A stretch of 64,000 nucleotides of DNA, taken from positions 46,207-110,206 of the forward strand of contig JBCBTD010000007.1 of assembly GCA_039818825.1 (NCBI GenBank), given 5' to 3'. Source of the stretch: JBCBTD01 sp039818825. Lineage in GTDB: Bacteria; Pseudomonadota; Alphaproteobacteria; Geminicoccales; Geminicoccaceae. A program made the translations under genes and the position numbers. Shown here in pieces: positions 25,867 through 34,429 of the stretch; position 1 is the stretch's first letter, and each line of letters begins with the position of its first letter. The notes below the pieces were generated by a model that made no database searches, was not told the origin of the DNA, and saw only the letters and a list, made by a program, of their open reading frames with translations.

Positions 25867-27135
25867 ATGTCAAGAAGACGGGTCGTGGTCGCCACTTGTT
25901 TTGCCCTGACCCTTGCCGTCCCCGCCACATCGAGTGCTTCAGGTTTTGCCATTCGCGAGCAAAGTGGCAGTTTTCAGGGCTTGTCGTTCGCCGGCGTTGC
26001 CGCAGGCGGCCCCGACATCAGCACCATGTACTTCAACCCAGCAACCCTGACACTTCATGACGGCGTCCAAGGGCACAGCTCGGTGAGCTTCATCTTTCCG
26101 CGCGCGGAGTTGAAGAATGCCAACGCATCGGATCCACTCGGCCGGCCCGTCGTCGGCCCCGATGGAGGCAACATCACCGAGAGTGCCATCGTCCCGGCTG
26201 CCTACGGAGCCATCGCCTTCGGCAACTTCCGCTTCGGTCTCGGCGTCACCGCGCCGTTCGGTCTGAGTACAGACGCGCCGAACGACTGGATCGGCCGCTA
26301 CCAGGCAACACGTAGCGAACTCACGACGGTCAACGTCAACCCGGTCATCGCTTGGCAAGCGCATGAGCGCGTCAGCGTCGCCGCCGGTTTCGTTGCCCAG
26401 TACGCCCACGCGACGTTGGAGAATGCCGTCTTCACTCGGGCAAGCGCCGTCGTCGGCGCGGCGGGCGACGCGCAGGCCAAGGTGAAGGGCAGTGACTGGG
26501 ACTACGGCTTCACCCTGGGCGCCTTGGCGGAACCGATCGACGGGACCCGGATCGGCGTCGGCTATCGGTCGCAAATCAACCATTCGGTGACCGGCGACTT
26601 CGAGCTGACGGCACCGAACGGCGCGCTTGCGCGCTCGACCGGGGGACGGGCCGCGGTCAGCACGCCACAGATCCTCTCGCTCGGCGCGTCGCAGCAGTTG
26701 TCGGACCAGTGGAGCCTCAAGGGAACCGTCGAGTGGACCGGCTGGAGTAGCTTCGACGAACTGGTCGTGACGTTCGACGACGGCTCGCCGTCGAGCGTCA
26801 CGCAGGAGCAGTGGCGCGACACCTGGTTCTTTGCGGCAGGCGCCGAGTACCTGCCCCGCCCCGACGTGCGGCTGCAGGCAGGAGTTGCGTACGATCAAAC
26901 CCCGATCCGCGAAGGCTTCCGAACGCCCCGCATTCCGGACGCCGATCGAACGTGGGTCTCGGTCGGTGCCTTGTGGCAGCCCAACGGCTGGCTGGACGTC
27001 GGCGCCGGCTATTCGCACATTTTCGTCGACGATGGGCCCGTGAACCTCCAGGAACCTGGCGGCCGCGGCAGCATCGATGGTACCTTCGAAAGCCGGATCG
27101 ACATCGTCACCTTGCACGGAACCATCCGCTTCTGA
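25867..27135 (+). CDS. OmpP1/FadL/TodX-family outer-membrane channel
   Basis: A 422-residue outer-membrane beta-barrel. A signal peptide ends at ATSSASG (residues 1-25). The mature N-terminus GFAIREQSGSFQGLSFAGVAAG is the FadL hatch, with the NPA motif in MYFNPATLT. The protein ends in Phe (TLHGTIRF), as expected for barrel assembly. Family members take up long-chain fatty acids or aromatic hydrocarbons by diffusion. No beta-oxidation gene is adjacent. Confidence 0.93.
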   Translation: MSRRRVVVATCFALTLAVPATSSASGFAIREQSGSFQGLSFAGVAAGGPDISTMYFNPATLTLHDGVQGHSSVSFIFPRAELKNANASDPLGRPVVGPDGGNITESAIVPAAYGAIAFGNFRFGLGVTAPFGLSTDAPNDWIGRYQATRSELTTVNVNPVIAWQAHERVSVAAGFVAQYAHATLENAVFTRASAVVGAAGDAQAKVKGSDWDYGFTLGALAEPIDGTRIGVGYRSQINHSVTGDFELTAPNGALARSTGGRAAVSTPQILSLGASQQLSDQWSLKGTVEWTGWSSFDELVVTFDDGSPSSVTQEQWRDTWFFAAGAEYLPRPDVRLQAGVAYDQTPIREGFRTPRIPDADRTWVSVGALWQPNGWLDVGAGYSHIFVDDGPVNLQEPGGRGSIDGTFESRIDIVTLHGTIRF

Positions 27136-27213
27136 CGAAGGTCGAAGCTTGCGCAAGAAATAAGAATATGATCCTATGCGTGTATCCGCTCAATGCCGCA
27201 TCGGGGTTCCGTC

Positions 27214-27555
27214 ATGCACACGACCAAGTTCGCTCGTGACCACAATGGCGCCAGCATCGGTATCGCCCACTGGAAATGGGGCAGCCGGCGCGAGTTGCCG
27301 ATCGACACCGCGTCCAACCGTCTTGCCACACCGCTGGTCGAACACCTGGTCCTGATTGCGCCGACCACGGCCTGCCACGTCCGTCTCGGCGCCGCCGACG
27401 TACTCGCGAACGACACCGACCCAGTGCTGCAGCCCGGCACGGTCTACCAGTTCCCCCGCGCCAGCGGCGAAACCCACGTCGCACTGGTCGCCAAAAACGG
27501 CGCCGGGACCGGGACCGCGGAGGTCTGGGAGGCTGACACCTTCAACGAGGAGTGA
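27214..27555 (+). CDS. Hypothetical small protein
   Basis: A 113-residue acidic protein without membrane segments or signal. The sequence alternates short hydrophobic strands (EHLVLIAP, HVALVAKNG), suggesting a beta-rich fold. Two starts are possible, 27193 and 27214; GGGGTTCC before 27214 favours the latter. I do not recognise a family. Confidence 0.55.
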   Translation: MHTTKFARDHNGASIGIAHWKWGSRRELPIDTASNRLATPLVEHLVLIAPTTACHVRLGAADVLANDTDPVLQPGTVYQFPRASGETHVALVAKNGAGTGTAEVWEADTFNEE

Positions 27556-27590
27556 GCACCGACGACGCCGGCCGTCAACGACAAGTGGAG

Positions 27591-27667
27591 TGGCGCCCCC
27601 GGCAGGACTCGAACCTGCGACCGTCCGCTTAGAAGGCGGATGCTCTATCCGGCTGAGCTACGGGAGC
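27591..27667 (-). tRNA. tRNA-Arg (UCU anticodon)
   Basis: The minus strand folds into a cloverleaf with acceptor GCTCCCG / CGGGGGC, D arm AGCTCAGCCGGATAGAGC, anticodon loop CTTCTAA (anticodon TCT) and T arm GCAGGTTCGAGTCCTGC. An encoded CCA lies at 27593-27591. It reads AGA and AGG, rare codons in this GC-rich genome. Confidence 0.95.
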
Positions 27668-27734
27668 GTCCCTGGAAAGGTCGCGCGGCGGGGGCCGCGG
27701 CGCAAGCCCCCTCCCGCCCGTCGCGAACGGCCGC

Positions 27735-28022
27735 TCAAGTCCGGCGGATGAAGTTGTCGCTGTACGACTTCGGCTTCAGCCGTGGCTCGTGGGGCTCGGT
27801 CACGCGATAGTCGATGCCTTCACGTCGGGCGAAAGCTACCGCCGCTTCCTTCGTCGGAAAGCGCATGGTGATCTGGGCATCCGGATCTCCGGAACCGACC
27901 CAGCCGATGAGACTGTCAGCCTCGCACCGTTCGCTGGGCTCAATCTCCAACAGCCAGACCAGGCTCTTCGCAGTGCCAGAGGAAACGGCCGGCTTGGCCG
28001 GTCGGTAGATTCGAGCAGGCAT
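27735..28022 (-). CDS. Complex I 18-kDa accessory subunit-like protein (NDUFS4 family)
   Basis: A 95-residue protein beginning MPARIYRPAK, typical of the alphaproteobacterial NDUFS4-like ETC_C1 family. It continues with WLLEIEP, LIGWVGSGDPDAQITMRF and the C-terminal KSYSDNFI, which match the mitochondrial subunit pattern. Predicted to associate with NADH:ubiquinone oxidoreductase on the cytoplasmic side. The ATG at 28022 was preferred over a longer in-frame start. It sits beside tRNA-Arg, away from other complex I genes. Confidence 0.9.
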   Translation of the reverse strand: MPARIYRPAKPAVSSGTAKSLVWLLEIEPSERCEADSLIGWVGSGDPDAQITMRFPTKEAAVAFARREGIDYRVTEPHEPRLKPKSYSDNFIRRT

Positions 28023-28175
28023 CGGCTGGCGGACTCCCTCGCTTGGCTTCATGTCTTATCCAAGACCATCGCACCGGCGTCCAGCACGGTCAAAGGCGCC
28101 CCCCATGGTCCCGTTTGGCTTGGCCGACCGGTCCTGCTAGACGACGGAGGTGGGGTTGCGTCAAAGGACGGCGGG

Positions 28176-29345
28176 ATGCGAACGCGAGTCGCCATCGTCG
28201 GCGGCGGGCCAGCCGGGTTGTTGCTGGGCCAGGCGTTGCACCTCGCCAACATCGACAACGTCATCGTCGAACGGCGGTCGCGTGAACACGTCCTGTCGCG
28301 CGTCAGAGCCGGCGTCTTGGAACACGGCCTCACCGAGTTGATGCGTCGGCTCGGGGTCGCCGCGCGGCTCGACGCCGAAGGCTTGGTCCACGACGGCGTG
28401 GTGATCGCGGCAGCAGGCCAACGGCTCCACCTCGACCTCCGCGGCTTGGCCGGCGGGTCGGTGACGATCTACGGGCAAACGGAGCTGACCCGCGACCTTT
28501 ACGATGCCCGCGACGGCTGGGGCGGGCTGGTCCACCACGAGGCCGAGGACGTCACGATCGACGGTATCGACGGCAGGCAACCGTCGTTGTCGTTCGTCGC
28601 CGCCGGCCACCGCCGAGTCGTGGCGTGCGACTTCGTCGTCGGCTGCGACGGCTTCCACGGGATCTGCCGCCGAGCGATGCCCGCCGGCGTGCTGCAGACC
28701 TTCGAGCGGCGCTATCCGTTCGGCTGGCTCGGCGTGTTGACGCCGACACCGCCGGTCCATCCCGAGCTGATCTATGCGACCCACGAAGACGGGTTTGCGC
28801 TTTGCTCGATGCGCCGCCCGCAGCTCAGCCGCTACTACGTCCAATGCAGCCTCGACGATTCCGTCGACGATTGGCCCCTCGAGCGGTTCTGGGACACGCT
28901 CCGCGACCGCTTGCCTCGCGAGGTAGCGAGCGCCCTCGTGACCGGACCGGCTTCGGAGATGTCGATCGCACCGTTGCGCAGCTTCGTCGCCGAGCCGATG
29001 CGCCACGGCCGGCTGTTTCTCGCCGGCGATGCGGCCCACATCGTGCCCCCGACGGGAGCCAAGGGCCTGAATCTGGCCGCCGCAGACGTCGGCCGGCTCG
29101 CGAACGCGTTCGCAGCGTGGTACTTGAACGGCGTCGACGACGGCTTGTCGCGGTACTCGGACGACGCCCTTCGCCGCGTGTGGCTGGTGGAACGGTTTTC
29201 CTGGTGGCTCACCAACCTGCTCCACCGCTTCCCGGACCAGAACGATTTCGGGCACCGGATGCAGCAGGCCGAACTGGACCACCTGTGGCGTTCGACCGCC
29301 GCCCAGACTGCGTTCGCCGAGAACTACGTCGGCTTGCCTTTTTGA
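28176..29345 (+). CDS. pobA: 4-hydroxybenzoate 3-monooxygenase
   Basis: A 389-residue FAD-dependent aromatic hydroxylase, normal PobA length. Motifs in order: AIVGGGPAGLLLGQAL (FAD), ERRSREHVLSRVRAGVLEHG (NADPH and substrate region, closely PobA-like), DFVVGCDGFHGICRRAMP and FLAGDAAHIVPPTGAKGLN (FAD). It converts 4-hydroxybenzoate to protocatechuate. The ATG at 28176 has AAAGGACG upstream. It is followed 26 bases later by pcaC, so both probably serve the protocatechuate branch; the ring-cleaving pcaGH are not in the window. Confidence 0.93.
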   Translation: MRTRVAIVGGGPAGLLLGQALHLANIDNVIVERRSREHVLSRVRAGVLEHGLTELMRRLGVAARLDAEGLVHDGVVIAAAGQRLHLDLRGLAGGSVTIYGQTELTRDLYDARDGWGGLVHHEAEDVTIDGIDGRQPSLSFVAAGHRRVVACDFVVGCDGFHGICRRAMPAGVLQTFERRYPFGWLGVLTPTPPVHPELIYATHEDGFALCSMRRPQLSRYYVQCSLDDSVDDWPLERFWDTLRDRLPREVASALVTGPASEMSIAPLRSFVAEPMRHGRLFLAGDAAHIVPPTGAKGLNLAAADVGRLANAFAAWYLNGVDDGLSRYSDDALRRVWLVERFSWWLTNLLHRFPDQNDFGHRMQQAELDHLWRSTAAQTAFAENYVGLPF

Positions 29346-29371
29346 ACCCGACCCTAGCAGCGGAGAGTGAC

Positions 29372-29758
29372 ATGGCCGAAGACTACTACACCAAAGGAAA
29401 TCAGGTGCGGCGCGAAGTGCTCGGCGACCACTACGTCGAACGCAAGCAAGAGCAGACCCACGAGTTCGACGCGGATTTTCAGCGGTTCCTGACCGAGACC
29501 TCCTGGGGTGGCGTGTGGGCGCGCGACGGGCTGGATCGGCGGACGAAGTCGCTGGTGACACTGGCGATCATGGCGACGATGCGGTTGGACGACGAGTTCG
29601 TCATCCACCTCCGGGCAACGCACAACACAGGTGCGACCCACGACGAGATCAAGGAGGTGCTGATGCACGTCGCCGCCTATGCGGGCATGCCGACCGCACA
29701 TCACGCGATGCGGATCGCCAAGCGGGTGCTCGCCGAGTTCGTCGAGGGCGCGGCCTGA
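29372..29758 (+). CDS. pcaC: 4-carboxymuconolactone decarboxylase
   Basis: A 128-residue protein of the CMD/AhpD fold. Its start GNQVRREVLGDHYVE and the motifs WARDGLDRRTKSLVTLA and HLRATHNTGATHDEIKEVLMH are typical of PcaC, which turns 4-carboxymuconolactone into the enol-lactone. Single His residues stand where AhpD has CxxC, in line with decarboxylase rather than peroxidase use. GGAGAG precedes the ATG. Second gene of pobA-pcaC. Confidence 0.93.
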   Translation: MAEDYYTKGNQVRREVLGDHYVERKQEQTHEFDADFQRFLTETSWGGVWARDGLDRRTKSLVTLAIMATMRLDDEFVIHLRATHNTGATHDEIKEVLMHVAAYAGMPTAHHAMRIAKRVLAEFVEGAA

Positions 29759-29795
29759 TCCTGGGGCGCCGTCGATCGCGCTGAAGCGGCCCGCT

Positions 29796-30401
29796 TCAGC
29801 GCCAGAGGCTGCGTAGGCGGTCGCGTTCGGCCGCCAGCGCCAGCAACACGGCGACGGTCGGCACGTTGCGGATGCCGCCTCGGCGCCAACGGGCGAGCGC
29901 TTCGTCGAAGCTGAGGACGAACGGCCTGATGTCTTCGTCCTCGTCTTCGAGCCCGTGATGGCCGGCGACTGCGTCGCTGTCGATGCAGGCAACGAAGCCG
30001 AACAGATACTCGTCCGAGTAGCCCGGACTCGCATAGCCTTCGTAGACGAGGGCCAGCGGGCCGGCGTGCAGACCGGCTTCCTCCACGAGCTCGCGCCGCG
30101 CCGTCGCTTCGGGCGTTCCGCCTTGGTCGAGCAGGCCGGCGACGGCCTCGATCAACCAAGGCTCGCCGCCAGACGCGGCAGGACCGGCGCGGAACTGTTC
30201 GATCAGGACGACCGAGTCGCGGGCCGGATCGTACGGCAGCACGACCACCGCCTCACCGCGCTGAACGACGATGCGTTGGAGCGACGGTGTCCAGTCGCCG
30301 TCGAAGCGACGATGGCGCAGCGTCAGCCGGTCGACGGCGATCCAGCCGTCCAGCAGGCGTTCGGTTGCGTGGATCTGCAGCCGATCGTCCCGTTCGCTCA
30401 C
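29796..30401 (-). CDS. Nudix hydrolase, ADP-ribose pyrophosphatase-like
   Basis: A 201-residue protein with an NudF/GDP-mannose-pyrophosphatase-like N-terminal half (VVVLPYDPARDSVVLIEQFR) and a Nudix box GLLDQGGTPEATARRELVEE. The essential REUxEExGU part is complete (RELVEEAGL), but the first conserved Glu of the box is Gly. The GTG start at 30401 overlaps the stop of the preceding Lrp-domain gene as GTGA, so translation is coupled. A nucleotide-sugar or ADP-ribose substrate is likely from family, not proven. Confidence 0.85.
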   Translation of the reverse strand: MSERDDRLQIHATERLLDGWIAVDRLTLRHRRFDGDWTPSLQRIVVQRGEAVVVLPYDPARDSVVLIEQFRAGPAASGGEPWLIEAVAGLLDQGGTPEATARRELVEEAGLHAGPLALVYEGYASPGYSDEYLFGFVACIDSDAVAGHHGLEDEDEDIRPFVLSFDEALARWRRGGIRNVPTVAVLLALAAERDRLRSLWR

Positions 30402-30640
30402 GAAAACGCCTTGAAGGTGATGAGCGTGAAGGTGTCTTTGACGCCGCTCAACGTCTGCACGTGGCCATTGACGAAGCGGCCGATGTCGGCGCCGTCGTCG
30501 AGATAGACTTTCATCAAGAGATCGTACTGGCCGGAGATCGAGTGCACTTCGGAGACCTCGGCCAGTGTCTGCACCGCGGCGTCCGCCACGTCGTAAGCAC
30601 GGCCCAACTCGCATTTGACCATGATGAACAGGGTCTGCAT
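30398..30640 (-). CDS. Stand-alone Lrp/AsnC ligand-binding domain protein
   Basis: An 80-residue protein corresponding to the RAM/AsnC effector domain without a DNA-binding part: VKCELGRAYDVADAAVQ, SISGQYDLLMKVYLDDG and VKDTFTLITFKAF. Such small proteins form oligomers that bind amino acids. The start codon overlaps the helicase stop (TGATG) and its own stop overlaps the Nudix start, so the three genes are tightly coupled. Its role is unknown; it could be an amino-acid-sensing partner. Confidence 0.85.
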   Translation of the reverse strand: MQTLFIMVKCELGRAYDVADAAVQTLAEVSEVHSISGQYDLLMKVYLDDGADIGRFVNGHVQTLSGVKDTFTLITFKAFS

Positions 30641-32052
30641 CAGGCCTTCTCGTCGCGTCCGCTGGACCGCACCGGCACGGCACGCAGGAGGAAGCTCGGC
30701 ACGTGGTCGCCCAGGCCGACGACCGGCCCGTCCGGACGCTCCGCGCGTTCCCCGCTGTCCTGTCCCGCTGGTGCGCGCTTCCGCGAGCGGCCGCCACTGC
30801 GGCGCGGCGCACGTTCGGCGGCGGCGGGCGGCGGCGGAGCATCCTCGGTGGCGTCGGGCAGTGCGGCGTCCGCGCGATCCGGACCGACGGCCGCCGTCGG
30901 CCCATCGACCGACGCGAACACGTCGAAGCCTTGGATCTTGCCGCCGATCAGCTTTTCGATCTTCGCGAGGCGTTTGTCGTCCTCGTCCGTCGCGAAGGTG
31001 AACGCACGGCCCTTGCGCCCCGCACGACCGGTCCGGCCGATGCGGTGAACGTAATCGTCGGCATGGGTTGGGACGTCGAGGTTGATGACGACGGGCATGT
31101 CGGAGATGTCGAGGCCACGGGCGGCGACATCGGTTGCGACCAGGTAGTCCACGCCCCCTGCCTTGAACGCGTCGAGCGTCGCCTGGCGCTGGCTTTGATC
31201 GAGATCACCGTGGATGTCACGAGCGTTGAAGCCACGGCGCTGCAGCTTCCGAGTGACCGTGCCGACGTCACGCTTGCGGTTGCAGAAGACGATGGCCTTG
31301 CTGACGCCATGGGCGCCGATCAGGCGTTCCACGGCATCGACTTTCTGGCTCGTCGGCACCTGGCAGAGCACGCTTTCGATGGTATCGAGCGTCGTCGCCG
31401 GACGCGAAACCGCTACCTCGATCGGATCGGTCAAGAACTGCTCGGCGAGCCGCCGCACCTCTTTCGGCATGGTCGCCGAAAACAGGAGCGTTTGCTCACG
31501 CCGACTCAACAGCGACGCAATTCGCTCGACGTCCGGAATGAACCCCATGTCGAGCATGCGATCGGCCTCATCGATCACGAACACGGTCACTTGGCCGAGC
31601 AAGATCTTGCCGCGCTCGAACCAGTCGAGCAATCGGCCGGGCGTCGCGATCAATACGTCGACGCCACGGTCGAGCAGCTTTTCCTGTTCGCCCATACCGA
31701 CACCGCCGATGATCAGTGCCATCGAGAGTTTGACGTGATGACCGTACTTGACGAAATTGTCGGCGGTTTGACTGGCAAGTTCGCGGGTCGGGCTGAGAAT
31801 GATCGACCGCGGCATTCGCGCTCGCGCGCGACCGCTAGCTAGATGATGGATCATCGGCAGGACGAAGGCTGCCGTCTTGCCAGTGCCCGTCTGGGCGATC
31901 CCGACGACGTCGTGCTTGGCAAGGATGTGCGGAATGGCCTCGGCCTGGATGGGCGTCGGCGTGGTGTAGCCGGAGTCCTCCACCGCTCGAATGACTTCTT
32001 GACGAAGTCCGAGGTCGGGAAAGCTCGGAACACCCTCGGTGGGTTGGGTCAA
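30640..32052 (-). CDS. DEAD-box ATP-dependent RNA helicase
   Basis: A 470-residue helicase. Motifs in order: Q motif (FPDLGL...PTPIQAEAIP), AQTGTGKT (Walker A), PTRELA, TPGRLLD, DEAD, SAT, IVFCNRKRDVG, ATDVAARGLD and HRIGRTGRAG. After residue 380 a disordered Ala/Pro/Arg-rich tail follows, as in RhlE-type enzymes. The start appears to be TTG at 32052. First gene of a three-gene operon. Probable roles are ribosome assembly or RNA turnover. Confidence 0.93.
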   Translation of the reverse strand: MTQPTEGVPSFPDLGLRQEVIRAVEDSGYTTPTPIQAEAIPHILAKHDVVGIAQTGTGKTAAFVLPMIHHLASGRARARMPRSIILSPTRELASQTADNFVKYGHHVKLSMALIIGGVGMGEQEKLLDRGVDVLIATPGRLLDWFERGKILLGQVTVFVIDEADRMLDMGFIPDVERIASLLSRREQTLLFSATMPKEVRRLAEQFLTDPIEVAVSRPATTLDTIESVLCQVPTSQKVDAVERLIGAHGVSKAIVFCNRKRDVGTVTRKLQRRGFNARDIHGDLDQSQRQATLDAFKAGGVDYLVATDVAARGLDISDMPVVINLDVPTHADDYVHRIGRTGRAGRKGRAFTFATDEDDKRLAKIEKLIGGKIQGFDVFASVDGPTAAVGPDRADAALPDATEDAPPPPAAAERAPRRSGGRSRKRAPAGQDSGERAERPDGPVVGLGDHVPSFLLRAVPVRSSGRDEKA

Positions 32053-32175
32053 CTACCGTCCATGGATCGTAGCGCGCAGACGTCTGGGGGTGTAGATTGA
32101 ACGCCCTCAAAGTCAATCGCAGTGAGCGGCGGCACCGTGCCGCCGCACCGCACAACCGGTCGGTTCGCCGCCATC

Positions 32176-32748
32176 GTGTCACCCTCGCCGCTGCTCCGTG
32201 CCGGGAGTTCGCAACTCCTGATCGTCGACGTCCAGGCGCGACTGCTGCCGGCCATGGGCGACGCCGCCGCAGCGGCGTGCCGCCGCGCGCTGACGCTGCT
32301 TGCCGTCGCCGCCGACCAGCTAGGGGTACCGGTCACCGTGACCGAGCACGTGCCGCATCAGTTGGGCAGCACCGATCCGGACCTGCTCGCCGCCCTGCCC
32401 GAGCCCTGTGTCTTCGACAAAGTTCGCTTCGGCGCCACCGGCGAAGCGCCGATCCGAGAGCATCTGAGCCGGCTGGAGCGGCCGCAGGTGGTGGTTGCGG
32501 GCCTGGAGACACATGTCTGCGTGTTGCAGACCGTCCTCGGACTGCTGCAGGCAGGACTCCGGCCCGCGGTGGTCGCCAATGCCTGTCGGTCGCGCCTGGA
32601 AGAGGACCACGAACGCGCGCTGGACCGAATGGGAAGGCACGGCGCCGACATCTTGACGGCCGACATGGTGGCCTTCGAGTGGCTCCATCGCGCTGACCAT
32701 CCGGCCCGGCGCGCGGTCATCGCGGCGGTGAAGGCGGCCGCGGGCTGA
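32176..32748 (+). CDS. Isochorismatase-like cysteine hydrolase
   Basis: A 190-residue alpha/beta hydrolase of the isochorismatase superfamily. The catalytic triad is visible as Asp in LLIVDVQARLL, Lys in FDKVRFG and Cys in VVVAGLETHVCVLQTVLG. The YcaC-like group to which this belongs has no agreed substrate. Two GTG starts are possible (32122 and 32176); the later one fits the family N-terminus. The last 32 bases overlap the convergent serine hydrolase gene. Confidence 0.87.
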   Translation: MSPSPLLRAGSSQLLIVDVQARLLPAMGDAAAAACRRALTLLAVAADQLGVPVTVTEHVPHQLGSTDPDLLAALPEPCVFDKVRFGATGEAPIREHLSRLERPQVVVAGLETHVCVLQTVLGLLQAGLRPAVVANACRSRLEEDHERALDRMGRHGADILTADMVAFEWLHRADHPARRAVIAAVKAAAG

Positions 32749-33769
32749 CCGCAGCTATGGCGGCGAGCGCGGGAACGACCGACTCCTCGATGATCGGTTT
32801 GGACTTGGTGTAAGCGTCGTCATCTCGATAGTTCGACGCAAGCACGACGATCACGGCCTCCCACTCGGGCAACAGGAGGACGACGTTACCGCCATTGCCG
32901 AGCATGAAGGCGCCGCCAGAGGCCGTTCCATCTCCCACGTCGAAATCGCCGAACCACCACAGATAGCCGTAGGCGAGCGCCGGCGTCGCCTGGACACGGG
33001 GCTCCAACACCTCACGGAGCCAATCGCGCGGCACGATCTGTTGATCCCGCCAGGCACCGCCGTCCGTGGTCATCCGCCCGATGCGCGCGAGATCCCTGGC
33101 GCGCAGGCCTAGCTGCGCACCACTTTGCACCTCGCCCGCGGGAGATCGCCGCCAGAGGGCGCCGTCTACCCCCCGCTCGACCATCCGGCCCAGCAGGAGC
33201 ACCCCGGACGTGCAGTAAGAAAAACGGCCCTGCCCGCCGGCCGCACGGACGAATGCCGTGTCGATAGCAATGTCGAGCGCGAAACGGGTCCAGTCCGGGC
33301 TGCGGTACATCCGCTCTTCGTTGCCGGGCGAGCGGCGCCAATCCGTGCAATCCAGCGCGGACGACATGGAGAGCAGGTCGTGAACCGTGATCGCGCGCTT
33401 TACCGGACCATCGCCTGCGATCGGCACCAGGTCGGCGAACGCGTCGAGCATCAGGGCATCGACATCACTGATCCCGCCGTCGGTGATCGCCAAGCCGACC
33501 GCGAGCGCCGTGATCGACTTGCCGACGGACCTGACGTCGATGATCGTCTCCGGGTCAGTCGAGCCGAAATAGTCCTCGAAGACGATCGCACCGCCTTGCT
33601 CGACGACGACCGCTTCGATCGCGCCATGATCGCCCCGATCGATGGCCGCCGACATCGACGCCAAGCCGAGCCTGTCGCTCAACGCAGCTGACACCGGGTC
33701 GCGCTCCGCGAGTCCGCAAGCGGCGACGGCAAGGCCGATCGAGAGGACGACGAGGCAGCGTCCGATCAC
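32717..33769 (-). CDS. Lipoprotein serine hydrolase (beta-lactamase class C fold)
   Basis: A 350-residue protein with a lipobox (GLAVAACGL, Cys at 18) followed by a penicillin-binding-protein-like domain. SVGK is the SxxK active site, SYCTSG fits the Y-x-[NS] motif, and LGNGGNVV near the C-terminus replaces the KTG-type triad. Such proteins hydrolyse esters or peptides. The GTG start overlaps the end of the DUF6151-like gene (GTGA). Third gene of a hydrolase operon. Confidence 0.85.
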   Translation of the reverse strand: MIGRCLVVLSIGLAVAACGLAERDPVSAALSDRLGLASMSAAIDRGDHGAIEAVVVEQGGAIVFEDYFGSTDPETIIDVRSVGKSITALAVGLAITDGGISDVDALMLDAFADLVPIAGDGPVKRAITVHDLLSMSSALDCTDWRRSPGNEERMYRSPDWTRFALDIAIDTAFVRAAGGQGRFSYCTSGVLLLGRMVERGVDGALWRRSPAGEVQSGAQLGLRARDLARIGRMTTDGGAWRDQQIVPRDWLREVLEPRVQATPALAYGYLWWFGDFDVGDGTASGGAFMLGNGGNVVLLLPEWEAVIVVLASNYRDDDAYTKSKPIIEESVVPALAAIAAVSPRPPSPPR

Positions 33770-34416
33770 GGCGAGCCGCCGGGCGACTCGGCCGCCGCCG
33801 GGCCCGCGGCGCCCATCGCCGCTTGCAGCTCACCGTCGGTCAGCACCCTCGGCTCGACGACCGGCGCACGAGATGCCGCATCGAACAGCGGCGTCCGGCG
33901 GTGTCCGCCGGTGGCGCGCGCCCAGAGCGACCGGGCCATGGCTAGGGCAACCAGGCGGAACGGGCTGCCCGCATCCGCAGCCAACGCATCGGCACCACCT
34001 TCGGCCTCGCGAACGAATGCACGGGCCATGACCGGACCGAAGTCCTCCACGGGTGCCGCCGCCGCCGGCAGTCCGCCCGTGATGAGACCGATGAACGGCA
34101 GCCCGGGGGTGCCCAGGGTATTGCCGATCGGCGTGTTGCAGCAGGACACGTACCAACGCAGCAACCCGCCGGTCCGCAGCCGCAGGCAGGCGAGCTTGCC
34201 TCCAGGGTCGGCGAGGCTGAGGCGATCCGACGTCGTCTGGTAGATCTCGGTGCCGCCGTGCGGGTCCAGCACCGTGTCCCCTTGACCCAGATGCCGGGCA
34301 AAGGCCCGGCAATCGCGGCAATAGCAGACCACCCGCGACCCGTGCCGCGGGCTGACGTCGCGAAGCTCGCCACCCATGGCACCACAGCGGCAGGACAGGC
34401 TCAGTACGGTCGACAT
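33766..34416 (-). CDS. DUF6151/GFA-like zinc-binding protein
   Basis: A 216-residue protein. The N-terminal zinc-knuckle pattern LSLSCRCGAMGGEL ... VVCYCRDCRAFA has the CxC and CxxC cysteines of glutathione-dependent formaldehyde-activating (GFA/CENP-V) folds, with VSCCNTPIGNTLG as the second metal patch. The ATG at 34416 follows GAGGAGAGAGG. The C-terminal 90 residues are less conserved. Formaldehyde or glutathione chemistry is possible but not shown. Confidence 0.75.
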   Translation of the reverse strand: MSTVLSLSCRCGAMGGELRDVSPRHGSRVVCYCRDCRAFARHLGQGDTVLDPHGGTEIYQTTSDRLSLADPGGKLACLRLRTGGLLRWYVSCCNTPIGNTLGTPGLPFIGLITGGLPAAAAPVEDFGPVMARAFVREAEGGADALAADAGSPFRLVALAMARSLWARATGGHRRTPLFDAASRAPVVEPRVLTDGELQAAMGAAGPAAAESPGGSP

Positions 34417-34429
34417 GCCTCTCTCCTCA

